This document shows, piece after piece, positions 1 to 7,627 of a stretch of DNA of 38,967 bases. The position numbers and the translations under genes are program-made. The notes beneath the pieces were generated by a model, which was not told the origin of the DNA, searched no databases, and was given only the letters and a program-made list of their open reading frames with translations. How positions within the stretch are numbered: position 1 is the first letter of the stretch; each line of letters begins with the position of its first letter. Source of the stretch: a virus; IMG/VR virus record IMGVR_UViG_3300045012_000256, positions 1-38,967 of that record; one strand, given 5' to 3'.

Positions 1-249
1 ATGCCCCGACCGAAAATGACGCCCGTTGAAGCGACGCAGCAATCTGGCGAGAGCACGATGTTCGAGGAAGCGGAGCAACGCGGATGGACAGGCGATGAGT
101 TACTAGCCCTGCTCAAGCGCGTTGGTGTCATCATCCGCACCATCAACATGAGCGGCAAGAAAATGGAGAACAAGTGTAGGCTTTGTCCTCAAGCCCGCTT
201 GCTCAAGGTGCCGTGTCCGCACGAGCAGATTTGGGAGCTAACCAAATAA
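1..249 (+). CDS. Hypothetical small protein with Cys/His cluster
   Basis: An 82-residue reading frame whose ATG is the first base of the window, so a longer upstream start cannot be excluded. The C-terminal third holds CRLC (about residues 59-62) and CPH (72-74), a C-x2-C-x9-C-x-H pattern that could bind one zinc ion. The rest is polar and unrecognised. It ends in TAATG, shared with the next gene, and lies two genes before the terminase large subunit, where a small terminase subunit might sit. I see no helix-turn-helix to support that role. Confidence 0.6.
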   Translation: MPRPKMTPVEATQQSGESTMFEEAEQRGWTGDELLALLKRVGVIIRTINMSGKKMENKCRLCPQARLLKVPCPHEQIWELTK

Positions 250-431
250 TGCGTGCACGATTCGCATTACTGTTCTGGTGGTTTTTGCTATACGCCAATG
301 GCAGGGCGACGGTGGTCGGACCATTTCGGGACCAGACACAGTGCGAGAGCATCCAGAAGGAAATGGTTAGCCAATTCTTCTGGGCTACGGCGTGCTGGGA
401 CGATACGCAGCAGAATACTCTAAGGCGATGA
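249..431 (+). CDS. Small exported or membrane-anchored hypothetical protein
   Basis: The ATG at 249 overlaps the preceding stop by one base (TAATG) and is preferred over an upstream in-frame ATG at 183 inside the previous gene. The 60-residue product begins with two Arg and an aromatic-rich hydrophobic stretch (ALLFWWFLLYA), like a signal peptide or short membrane anchor, followed by a polar tail with two Cys. It ends in ATGA shared with the terminase gene, which supports real translation and coupling. Function unknown. Confidence 0.55.
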   Translation: MRARFALLFWWFLLYANGRATVVGPFRDQTQCESIQKEMVSQFFWATACWDDTQQNTLRR

Positions 432-1915
432 GCCAACTCCGCAACATCTGCCGCGACAGCTTTGGAGAATTCTATCTCTTACTCAACGAAGGCTACGAGT
501 ACGTCGAATTTCAGCAGGAGAGGATTGTGCCCGTGCTGGAGGGAGTCGAATGCGGCGACCTGGACCGCGTGATGATTTTCATGCCAGCGGGACATGGAAA
601 GTCGGACATCGCGACGAAGGCATTCATCCCGTGGTATCTGGGCCGCAACCCGAACAAGAACGCCATCCTGCTCTGCCACACGCAGCCACTAGCCAAGGAC
701 TTCGGGTCCCAGATCCGCACGATAATGGCCGACAGTCCGAAGTACCGGCAGGTGTTCCCCGACGTGAACGTCTCTCAGGCCAATCACGCCGCCGACTTCT
801 TCCGGCTGAATAACGGAGGAGCCTTCTATGCTTTTGGCATGGTGGAGTCTGGTGTGACGGGACGCCGCGCCGACCTGATCCTGATCGACGACCCCATCAA
901 ATCGCTCGACGATGCCTTGTCGGACCTCGTGCAGACGACGCTCTATAATTCCTACAAAGCTGTGATCAAGGACCGTCTGCGACCCGGCGGGAAGATGGTG
1001 CTGGTCGTGACGCGCTGGGCGACGCGCGACCTCGCGGCCCGCATCCTTGCCGACGAAGGTGAGGACTGGAAGATTTTGGTGCTCAAGGCTCAGGAGACGG
1101 AACCGGACGGTGAGTACCTTTGGGAATCCTATTACGGAAAAAAGCCCTATGAAGACGCAAAGCGGGACGCATTCATCTGGAACGCCAAGTGGCAGCAGAT
1201 GCCGGAGCCGCGCCTGATCCAAGGCTTCAGTCCCGACTGGCTGCACTTCTACAACCCACAGGACATGGACAAGATCAACCGCTACAACGCCTATATCTTC
1301 GTAGACCCAGCGATGGGGAAGACAGCCGCGCACGACCGCACAGCCATTCTCGTAGTTATCGCTGGACCCGAGAAGAAAGTCTTTCTCGTGGATGCCGTGC
1401 TCGACCGACTGGACCCGACGCAGCGGATTGAGCACTTGATTCGACTGACGAGAGTGTGGCGCCCGAAGATAGTCGCATACGAGGAGTACGCGCTGACTGC
1501 CGATACGCATTTTATGCGCAAGCGATTCGACGAAGAGAAGCTGACAGACACGCCCATCGTGAGTCTGGGTCGTGCAGCAGTGAAGGGTGGCGGGTCAAAG
1601 AGCGGCGGCAGGCTATCGAAGGACGAGCGCATCTACTCGTGGCTCGCGCCGGACTTCCGTGACGGACTCGTCTGGTTGCCGAAACGAATGCTCCGTAAGC
1701 TCGAAGACGGCTCTGACTTCGATGTGATCGACTATTTCGTGAATCACGAATTCCTGCCCTACGCCGGAGAGGGGAGCATCGAGCACGACGACATGCTCGA
1801 CTGCTTGTCACGAATTCATGACCCGAACGTGATGATGGAGTTTGCAGTGTCGGGCAGAAACGCGGAAGCTTACGACAACTATCCGAGCACGGGAAGTTGG
1901 GAGTCGAACTACTGA
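428..1915 (+). CDS. terL: Terminase large subunit
   Basis: Packaging motor ATPase and headful or cos nuclease; it binds the portal and pumps DNA into the prohead. The 495-residue protein has a Walker A variant GHGKS (55-59), a Walker B LILIDD (150-155) and the motif VVTRW (193-197) after the ATPase core. The C-terminal RNase H-like nuclease shows FVDPAMG (Asp293), AYEEY (Glu352/353) and EHDDMLD (Asp454, 455, 458), the usual acidic metal-binding set. Length is normal for the family. I chose the ATG at 428 because it forms an ATGA overlap with the previous stop; an in-frame ATG at 392 would add 12 residues but sits inside the upstream gene. No small subunit is recognisable next to it. Confidence 0.95.
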   Translation: MSQLRNICRDSFGEFYLLLNEGYEYVEFQQERIVPVLEGVECGDLDRVMIFMPAGHGKSDIATKAFIPWYLGRNPNKNAILLCHTQPLAKDFGSQIRTIMADSPKYRQVFPDVNVSQANHAADFFRLNNGGAFYAFGMVESGVTGRRADLILIDDPIKSLDDALSDLVQTTLYNSYKAVIKDRLRPGGKMVLVVTRWATRDLAARILADEGEDWKILVLKAQETEPDGEYLWESYYGKKPYEDAKRDAFIWNAKWQQMPEPRLIQGFSPDWLHFYNPQDMDKINRYNAYIFVDPAMGKTAAHDRTAILVVIAGPEKKVFLVDAVLDRLDPTQRIEHLIRLTRVWRPKIVAYEEYALTADTHFMRKRFDEEKLTDTPIVSLGRAAVKGGGSKSGGRLSKDERIYSWLAPDFRDGLVWLPKRMLRKLEDGSDFDVIDYFVNHEFLPYAGEGSIEHDDMLDCLSRIHDPNVMMEFAVSGRNAEAYDNYPSTGSWESNY

Positions 1916-2100
1916 TGGATTTAGATAGGCTCGACCTGAAGGAAATCCGCACCATGTCCAAGCTCATCGATACGCTCGGTACGCCCGTCGCCATCGACCG
2001 ACTCGAATCCAATATCCGCATCTGCGAAGCCGCCTCGACCATGTATCGCGCTCAGTTGGTAAAGTCGCAGGCCCAGAGCCGCGCCCACGGTGAAGACTGA
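1915..2100 (+). CDS. Hypothetical small protein
   Basis: A 61-residue product; its ATG overlaps the terminase stop by one base (TGATG) and its own stop overlaps the next ATG in the same way. An in-frame ATG at 1897 lies inside the terminase gene and is less likely. It looks largely helical (IRTMSKLIDTL, IRICEAASTMYRAQL) and charged. No recognisable domain. Placement between terminase and portal suggests a packaging or head-assembly accessory, but nothing in the sequence proves it. Confidence 0.65.
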   Translation: MDLDRLDLKEIRTMSKLIDTLGTPVAIDRLESNIRICEAASTMYRAQLVKSQAQSRAHGED

Positions 2101-2738
2101 TGCCTGATTGGAAAGTCACGATGACTCGCTCCTTGAACGTCAACGGGGCGTCGAAGGCGATTCAGGCCGACCACATGGTGGAGGGAACGACCCGCGATCT
2201 CGCCATTCCCATTGGCATCGAGGAGTTATTTGCCCGCGAAGTGGCTAACGGCTTCAAGTTGGTGCCCCAGCAGGCTGTGGACTTCTGGCACGAGAAGAAG
2301 AACACGGGCGGGATGCTGTACGAGATACTGTCGGAGTTGGAGAACAACTGGGGCCTGACGTTCGGTATTGCCGACGCCGCTGAAGAGGTTGCGCCGCCGC
2401 CGCAGAATCACGCACGCACGAACGGGCATCAGCCACAAGTGGAGGAGCTTCCCGACCTCGATACGATGCTCAAGCATCAACTGCAAATCTTGCAGGACCG
2501 AAACGGGGCGCTGAACGTCACCATCGACAAGGCGACGGCGGAGCGCGATCGGAACGAAGCGAGCATCATGCGCATCGCGCAGTTTCTCGGACCGGAGATT
2601 CGGCTAGTCGGCGCCAAGTCCATGAAACAGATTGCCGAAGAAAAGGCATTCCCGATAACGCCCGCGTTATGTGAGGTGAGTCAGCCCGCCCAGAAGAAAC
2701 GCGGACGCCCGCCGAAGGCGCAGCCCAATGTTGAATGA
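2100..2738 (+). CDS. Hypothetical protein with C-terminal AT-hook-like motif
   Basis: A 212-residue protein of unknown function. The N-terminal ~90 residues look globular. A Pro/Asn-rich hinge (EEVAPPPQNHART) follows, then a predicted long helix or coiled coil (about 120-165: LDTMLKHQLQILQDRNG onward). The basic C-terminus KKRGRPPK matches the RGRP core of AT-hook minor-groove binders. The gene overlaps its neighbours, with TGATG at the start and 11 bases at the end. A DNA-associated role in packaging is possible, but a C-terminal RGRPPK can also occur by chance in a basic tail. Confidence 0.75.
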   Translation: MPDWKVTMTRSLNVNGASKAIQADHMVEGTTRDLAIPIGIEELFAREVANGFKLVPQQAVDFWHEKKNTGGMLYEILSELENNWGLTFGIADAAEEVAPPPQNHARTNGHQPQVEELPDLDTMLKHQLQILQDRNGALNVTIDKATAERDRNEASIMRIAQFLGPEIRLVGAKSMKQIAEEKAFPITPALCEVSQPAQKKRGRPPKAQPNVE

Positions 2739-3009
2739 CGATACCGCTCGCGCCGTTCGCCGCTGGAAGAAACGGAAAGTAGAGAACATCTGCGAGAAGG
2801 TCTACCAGGAATTCTACAAAGAGATCCAAGTCTACGGCACGATGAGCGCCGAGGAAATCCTGATCGTCGGCCTCGACTTGCTGGAGCGCTGCACAATTCA
2901 GCCGCTGTTGCGGATGGGGAAGGACGAGGACCAGCAGATATTGCGCGAGAGCATCATCTACCAGATAGCGGCTATGTTGGGAGTCGATCCGAAAGAGGAA
3001 GGTAATTGA
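2728..3009 (+). CDS. Hypothetical protein upstream of portal
   Basis: A 93-residue, mostly helical protein. The N-terminus is strongly basic (RAVRRWKKRKVENI) and the rest acidic and amphipathic. It starts 11 bases inside the preceding gene and ends 11 bases before the portal start, so it belongs to the packaging and portal transcription unit. A small helical DNA-contacting protein here could be a diverged small terminase or a portal accessory, but no family motif is visible. Confidence 0.7.
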   Translation: MLNDDTARAVRRWKKRKVENICEKVYQEFYKEIQVYGTMSAEEILIVGLDLLERCTIQPLLRMGKDEDQQILRESIIYQIAAMLGVDPKEEGN

Positions 3010-3020
3010 GGTAAACGAGG

Positions 3021-5276
3021 ATGGGCGGTGGCGTAGGTACTTTGGGTCTACCCCGTGGTCTCCCCAGCGATGAAATAGTTTCGCTCACTCCGCAAATGGA
3101 ATCGGGAGAACCGGGGATCACCGGCCAAGTCGTCCCCGATGCCGGACTCCCGCGCAAAGTGAGATGGGCCACTAGAGAGATCGTCAAGGCAGAGCCGCAC
3201 GTCATGGCGTGGCGCGAGCAGGCTCGCGATTGCTATCGCTTCCGCGACGGGCACCAACTTTCATCCGAAGACGCGCAGATTCTTAGGTCTCAGAAACGAC
3301 CCAACACCGCCTTCAACGAGATTCAGAAGTTCCTCAAGTTCGTGTCGGGTATCGAACGCCGCACGCAGCAGGCACTGCTTTACCTTCCGCGCAACATGGA
3401 CGACCAGCAGGCGCAGATTCGCGGTGAGTGGAAGACGAAACTTTACGAGTGGTTCATCGACCAGAGCAAAGCGCAGTACGCCAGAAGCCGCGCCTTCGAG
3501 GACATGATAGTCGGCGGCCTCGGCTTTGTAGACATCGGAGTCTCGAAGGCCATCAACCCTCATGGCACTCCGCGCTATAGCCGGATCGATTCTTCGCAGA
3601 TGCTATGGCCGGAAACCGACGCCGAGAATCTGATCGGATCGAAGTGGCTGGCCCGCGAGAACCACATGGACGTGGTGGAGGCGATCGACAAGTGGCGTGA
3701 TAGCGCTATGTTTCTGCGCGCTGCCGCTGGAGGCGCAGCCAACGAAGATGCATTTCCCGACTTCGGTCGTGGTGCGGGACGCCCCATCCAGTACGTCGTG
3801 CCGTGGATTATGACGGAGCCGCTCAATAAGAACGGCGGCGAGATGTCCGGGAAGCCCGGTAAGGTCGCTATCTGCGAGTTCCAGTTCTACGAAGACGACG
3901 AGGGCTATTACTTTTTCGATCCGCTCGAAAAGAATGATACCTGGCTGAATACATCGGATTATCGCAAGTACAAGACTCGCCTCGCGCGCATGTTCGATGC
4001 CGAGATAACCGATTTCACAATCATGCGGAAGCGGGTCTACAAGCGGATGTTCCTGTTGCAGCGCCGCATCCTGCTCGAAGGGCCGACGGAACTCCCAACC
4101 AATTCCGAGAATCCCAACTACACGTTTCTCGCGATGACAGGGACGTGGGACCCTGACGACAAGTGCTTTTACGGAATTACGCGAGTTCTGATGGACCCAC
4201 AGCGCTACGCGAATGCGTTCTTCCGGCAGGTGCTGGAAGTGATGGGAGCGAGTACAAAGGGAGGCTACTTGGCGGAGTCGGGCGCGATAACACCTGCTCA
4301 GAAACATGACATTGAAGAATCAGGTTCTCGTCCCGGCTCCATCAACATCGTACAGCCCGACGCCATCCGCACCAATCGAATCCTGCCCAAGACCATCCCG
4401 CAGATGCCGCAAGGCTCCCTAGCGGTCCTTCAATTCTGCATCGACGCCATCGAAAAGGTGGCAGGCATCTCGACGCAGATGATGGGTAGTGCCGTTCAGG
4501 GTGCGGTTCCGGGGGTGTCGCTTAGGCGCCAACTCACATCGGGCATGGTGCTGCTCGCCGCCGCATTCGATAGTTTGAGTTTGTTTCGTCAGAGCGAAGG
4601 CTACGTTGTCGCTGACTTTCTGAAGCTCATTGCCGACGACCGGAAGGTGACGATTGGCGGAGCCTTTGATGCGCAGTCGATTCAACTAAAGAAAAGCATC
4701 TTCGAGGAGTACGACGACATCATTCTGGACGAGTCGGATCAGGACCCGAATCTCCGCCAGCTCTATACCGACTCGATCCTCCAGATCGCACCTATGCTGA
4801 TCCGCACTGGCAACTTCTTCCCCGAGCTGCTCGACTACCTGAACCTGCCTGTCCAGATCCGTCAGAAACTCAAGCAGGGCATGGAAGAATCCAAGAAGCA
4901 GCAGATGGACATGATGATGCAAGGCATCGGGCAGCCGGGACGTGGTAAGCCACGCGGCATCGAAGAGATCAAGGCGCAGAACCAACTCACGCAGGCCCGC
5001 GCAGCGGAGCACGGAGCGAAGGCGCTCAAGTTGCAATCAGAAGCGAAGCTCCAGATACCGGCGCAGGCACAGGCGACCATCAAGGGCATCCGCCGCGACG
5101 ACATGAAAGCGATCCTCGATTCGCTGATGGAGCTTCACAAGGCGAAAAAAGAAGAGAATGCGCGCAAGGCTGAGTATCTGCTGAAGGCTTTCGACACGAC
5201 AACGAACATGGTGGGGACGTTCGGCGGACTGGCGAATGACCGCTTAAAGGCGCGGAACGGCGGCTCAAGTGACTAA
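3021..5276 (+). CDS. Portal protein (P22-like)
   Basis: Dodecameric head vertex protein through which DNA enters and leaves. The 751-residue length matches the P22 gp1-type portal family (about 700-750). The N-terminal third has the typical pattern: FRDGHQLSSEDAQILRSQ (about 74-91), KRPNTAFNEIQKFLKFVSGIE (about 92-112) and a run of Q/R-rich helices. The C-terminal ~130 residues are helical, Gln/Lys/Ala-rich (QNQLTQARAAEHGAKALKLQ), as expected for the barrel or tail of podovirus portals. A GAGG ribosome site precedes the ATG at 3021. The stop overlaps the GTG start of the methyltransferase by 8 bases. Confidence 0.88.
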   Translation: MGGGVGTLGLPRGLPSDEIVSLTPQMESGEPGITGQVVPDAGLPRKVRWATREIVKAEPHVMAWREQARDCYRFRDGHQLSSEDAQILRSQKRPNTAFNEIQKFLKFVSGIERRTQQALLYLPRNMDDQQAQIRGEWKTKLYEWFIDQSKAQYARSRAFEDMIVGGLGFVDIGVSKAINPHGTPRYSRIDSSQMLWPETDAENLIGSKWLARENHMDVVEAIDKWRDSAMFLRAAAGGAANEDAFPDFGRGAGRPIQYVVPWIMTEPLNKNGGEMSGKPGKVAICEFQFYEDDEGYYFFDPLEKNDTWLNTSDYRKYKTRLARMFDAEITDFTIMRKRVYKRMFLLQRRILLEGPTELPTNSENPNYTFLAMTGTWDPDDKCFYGITRVLMDPQRYANAFFRQVLEVMGASTKGGYLAESGAITPAQKHDIEESGSRPGSINIVQPDAIRTNRILPKTIPQMPQGSLAVLQFCIDAIEKVAGISTQMMGSAVQGAVPGVSLRRQLTSGMVLLAAAFDSLSLFRQSEGYVVADFLKLIADDRKVTIGGAFDAQSIQLKKSIFEEYDDIILDESDQDPNLRQLYTDSILQIAPMLIRTGNFFPELLDYLNLPVQIRQKLKQGMEESKKQQMDMMMQGIGQPGRGKPRGIEEIKAQNQLTQARAAEHGAKALKLQSEAKLQIPAQAQATIKGIRRDDMKAILDSLMELHKAKKEENARKAEYLLKAFDTTTNMVGTFGGLANDRLKARNGGSSD

Positions 5277-5802
5277 GCCCTATTACGAGCGAGACGGCAT
5301 TACGCTGTACAACCGCGATTGCCGTGAGATGTCGTGGCCGTCTACTTCGGTCGTGTTCACGGGACCACCCTACTTTGAGGACCCCGCCGTAGCGGGGCAG
5401 GTGATGCACGGTTTGTTCGCCGAAGTGATTATCTGTCAGTGGAACGAATATTCGCGGCCGCCGGTAGAAATGCCGCTGATGGCAGCGCACGCGTGGATCA
5501 ACAACGATGCGCAGGGGCTTCGCTACCAGACGTTCTGCCATTACGGCTACGGCCCGCGCATCCGCTCCGAAGTACTGCAATATCCAAACGTCAACGACGG
5601 CACGCACCCGCACCAGATTCCGGTGGCGTTGATTCAACGGCTTTTGCTCAAGACTCCGCCTGAGTTAGTGGTCGTCGATCCGTTCTGCGGGGCAGGAAAT
5701 ACGCTGCTTGCAGCGAAGGCGTTCGGGCGTAAGGCGATAGGCGTGGAAATCAACGAGAAGTGGTGCGAGCTGGCGGCAAAGAGGTTGAGCGGTGAAGGTT
5801 GA
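5269..5802 (+). CDS. DNA methyltransferase, N4/N6 (beta-class order), short form
   Basis: An S-adenosylmethionine-dependent amino-methyltransferase of the N6_N4_Mtase family. The catalytic motif IV appears as TGPPYF (31-36), followed by HPHQIP (113-118) and a C-terminal SAM-binding motif I DPFCGAGNT (137-145) with GVEIN (158-162): motif IV before motif I is the beta-class order. TGPPY departs from the usual D/N/SPPY. At 177 residues the protein is short; I see little room for a target-recognition domain, so specificity may be low or supplied elsewhere. The GTG start at 5269 overlaps the portal stop. It heads a cassette of transferases and a ligase, so it might act on phage DNA as anti-restriction or on another substrate. 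Confidence 0.85.
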   Translation: MTKPYYERDGITLYNRDCREMSWPSTSVVFTGPPYFEDPAVAGQVMHGLFAEVIICQWNEYSRPPVEMPLMAAHAWINNDAQGLRYQTFCHYGYGPRIRSEVLQYPNVNDGTHPHQIPVALIQRLLLKTPPELVVVDPFCGAGNTLLAAKAFGRKAIGVEINEKWCELAAKRLSGEG

Positions 5803-6817
5803 ATTTTACACGACGACCGCGATGGAGATTGCCCACTACGCGCCCATCGTGCGTGCATTATCGGCGCTGGGCGTGGACGCCCACTTCGTCTCTCCGCAGT
5901 TACAGCCGAAGGCGATGGCGTGGGGCTGGGATGACGCCGACCGCATCGAGGCGCTACTGACTCAACTGAATCTGCCGTGGACGAAGCGGCCCGATTTTAA
6001 CGCTGATGCTGTGGTGACGATTCAGTCCGAAGACTTCGTAGACCAATACATCGGCACGCGCATACGCATGACCTACGGCGTGGGGCTGATTCCGCCAGCA
6101 ACCGTCACCAACGACAGCAAGCCATTCGATTACCACTTCGTTCATGGCCCTTTCAATCAGCGGGTGCAGTTTCGGTATCACGCACTGCCGTCGCCCGACC
6201 TGCCTCAAGACCGAGTGAAGGTAATTGGCTATCCGAAGTTTGATGAGTGGTTTCGCGATCCGCAGCGCATGTTCAATATCGCCGCGACAGAGTATCTGAA
6301 GAACGACAAGCCGGTCCTGCTGTGGCTCCCGACCTGGGGGCGCTCGTCATCCATCCCGCGCTACGCCGATGCCATCTTTGCCCTAGCCGACAAGTACCAC
6401 ATCTGGGTGAGGCCGCATCACGGCACTGTCCATTGGGAACGCGACCGCATGGCACTGCTGGCCGAAGGCCCCTGCCGCGTGCTGGACTTCGATGGGCCGT
6501 GCGAACCTGCGTTCGCTGCCGCGTCTATAGTGCTGGCGGACTTGAGCAGCGGAGCGTTCTGCGAATCGCTCTTTCTGAGAAAGCACGTCGTTGCACTGTC
6601 GGCCTATTCCGAGTCGGGGCGGTTACTAGTGCCTTATGTGCAAGGGCACTATCCGATCTGTTGGGACCCGGATCGGATTGAGCGGTTCATGGACAAGCAG
6701 GAATGGCTGTTAGAATCTGGTTGGCGCGATAGTATCCGTAGCGAGCTGGTCGATTCCTCCTGCGGCGCAGACGGGCCACGCGTCGCCGAAATCATCATGG
6801 AGATTCTCAATGCCTGA
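5792..6817 (+). CDS. GT-B-fold transferase, CDP-glycerol glycerophosphotransferase (TagB/TagF)-like
   Basis: A 341-residue protein with the signature of the glycerophosphotransferase/GT-B group: VKVIGYPKFDEW (about 139-150), KPVLLWLPTWGRSS (about 174-187), VRPHHGT (about 207-213) and ASIVLADLSSGAFCESLFLRK (about 246-266), which parallels the family's LP(T)W..., K/RPHP and DYSS...E/D... elements that bind the nucleotide-activated donor. It would transfer a glycerol-phosphate or sugar to an acceptor. No export signal, so it acts in the cytoplasm. The GTG start lies within the methyltransferase gene (11-base overlap) and the stop overlaps the next glycosyltransferase by 8 bases, so the genes are translationally coupled. 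The acceptor is unknown: DNA base, virion protein or host glycan. Confidence 0.7.
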   Translation: MKVEFYTTTAMEIAHYAPIVRALSALGVDAHFVSPQLQPKAMAWGWDDADRIEALLTQLNLPWTKRPDFNADAVVTIQSEDFVDQYIGTRIRMTYGVGLIPPATVTNDSKPFDYHFVHGPFNQRVQFRYHALPSPDLPQDRVKVIGYPKFDEWFRDPQRMFNIAATEYLKNDKPVLLWLPTWGRSSSIPRYADAIFALADKYHIWVRPHHGTVHWERDRMALLAEGPCRVLDFDGPCEPAFAAASIVLADLSSGAFCESLFLRKHVVALSAYSESGRLLVPYVQGHYPICWDPDRIERFMDKQEWLLESGWRDSIRSELVDSSCGADGPRVAEIIMEILNA

Positions 6818-7544
6818 GATTATCAAGGACTCCATCCTGATCGGCTACGTCTGCGGCAGTTCGGTGGACCCTGAGTTCATGCCGTCCGTGTTCAACTTCA
6901 TGAACTACGACTCCGACATCCGGCACGGCGGGCGGCGCTCGGTGCTCGGACTGTTCAACGAGCCAGGTTCCTTCGTGGATGACAACCGCAACAAACTGAC
7001 CCGCAAGATGCTGACGACTCCCGCCGAATATTTTCTGCTGCTCGATACCGACACCATCATCTCGCCGCCCGCTCCCTACTTGTTGCTCGACGTTGCCAAG
7101 GCGAGAAACTGCAAGATTGTCGTTGGTCTTCAATTTTCCTTTCTCACTGATGGAGGGTTGTTGCCCATCTGGTACGACGGAGTAGCCGACAACGGCGAAG
7201 TTCGGCAGGTGGGTAAGATAGAATTCGGCACGACGCAGCCACTGGTGGCGGCAGGCTTGGGATGTGCGCTCATTCATCGCGAAGTATTCGAGGCATTCCT
7301 GAAAGTCCCGAAGTGGCGCAACGATAGCTGGACATGGTTCGGACGTGACCAGTACGGACCCGTCGGCGATACTGCGCATCTCGGCGAAGATGTGACGTTC
7401 TGTCTTCGGGCAAAGGAACTTGGCTTCGAGATGCTGGGCCATGCAGGGGTCGAGGCGCGGCATGCTAAGCGATGGGTTGTGGGCTTCGAGGAGTTCAAGA
7501 TTCTCTATCAGGCTAACTACAAAGGCGTACGAGGCGATGCTTGA
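6810..7544 (+). CDS. GT-A-fold glycosyltransferase (GT2-like)
   Basis: A 244-residue glycosyltransferase. LLLDTDT (about 77-83) is a DxD metal/nucleotide-sugar site. AGLGCALIHREVFE (about 149-162) and GEDVTFCLRAKELGF (about 192-206) correspond to the acceptor-side helix and the ED catalytic-base region of GT-A enzymes. An N-terminal RNKLTRKML stretch is typical of the phage version of this fold. No membrane segment or signal. It overlaps the upstream transferase by 8 bases and ends in TTGA, which also provides a possible TTG start for a tiny downstream reading frame. Donor and acceptor cannot be read from the sequence. Confidence 0.8.
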   Translation: MPEIIKDSILIGYVCGSSVDPEFMPSVFNFMNYDSDIRHGGRRSVLGLFNEPGSFVDDNRNKLTRKMLTTPAEYFLLLDTDTIISPPAPYLLLDVAKARNCKIVVGLQFSFLTDGGLLPIWYDGVADNGEVRQVGKIEFGTTQPLVAAGLGCALIHREVFEAFLKVPKWRNDSWTWFGRDQYGPVGDTAHLGEDVTFCLRAKELGFEMLGHAGVEARHAKRWVVGFEEFKILYQANYKGVRGDA

Positions 7545-7627
7545 GTTGGGCGGCATTCTGGATCGTACAGGACGGTGAGATGGGCGAAGAAGATTGGTCG
7601 TTCATGGTCAAGTATTGGGGAATATGA
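7541..7627 (+). CDS. Possible 28-residue peptide upstream of the ATP-grasp gene
   Basis: TTG at 7541 overlaps the glycosyltransferase stop (TTGA), and the frame runs to TGA at 7625-7627, which overlaps the ATP-grasp ATG at 7624 (ATGA). The product would be 28 residues: an aromatic N-terminus (LSWAAFWIV), an acidic middle (DGEMGEED) and an aromatic C-terminus (WSFMVKYWGI). Coupling at both ends is the main support, because the gap it fills would otherwise be one of very few non-coding spacers in this operon. It could instead be a translational bridge with no functional product. A second frame from ATG 7537 gives only 13 residues. Confidence 0.4.
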   Translation: MSWAAFWIVQDGEMGEEDWSFMVKYWGI

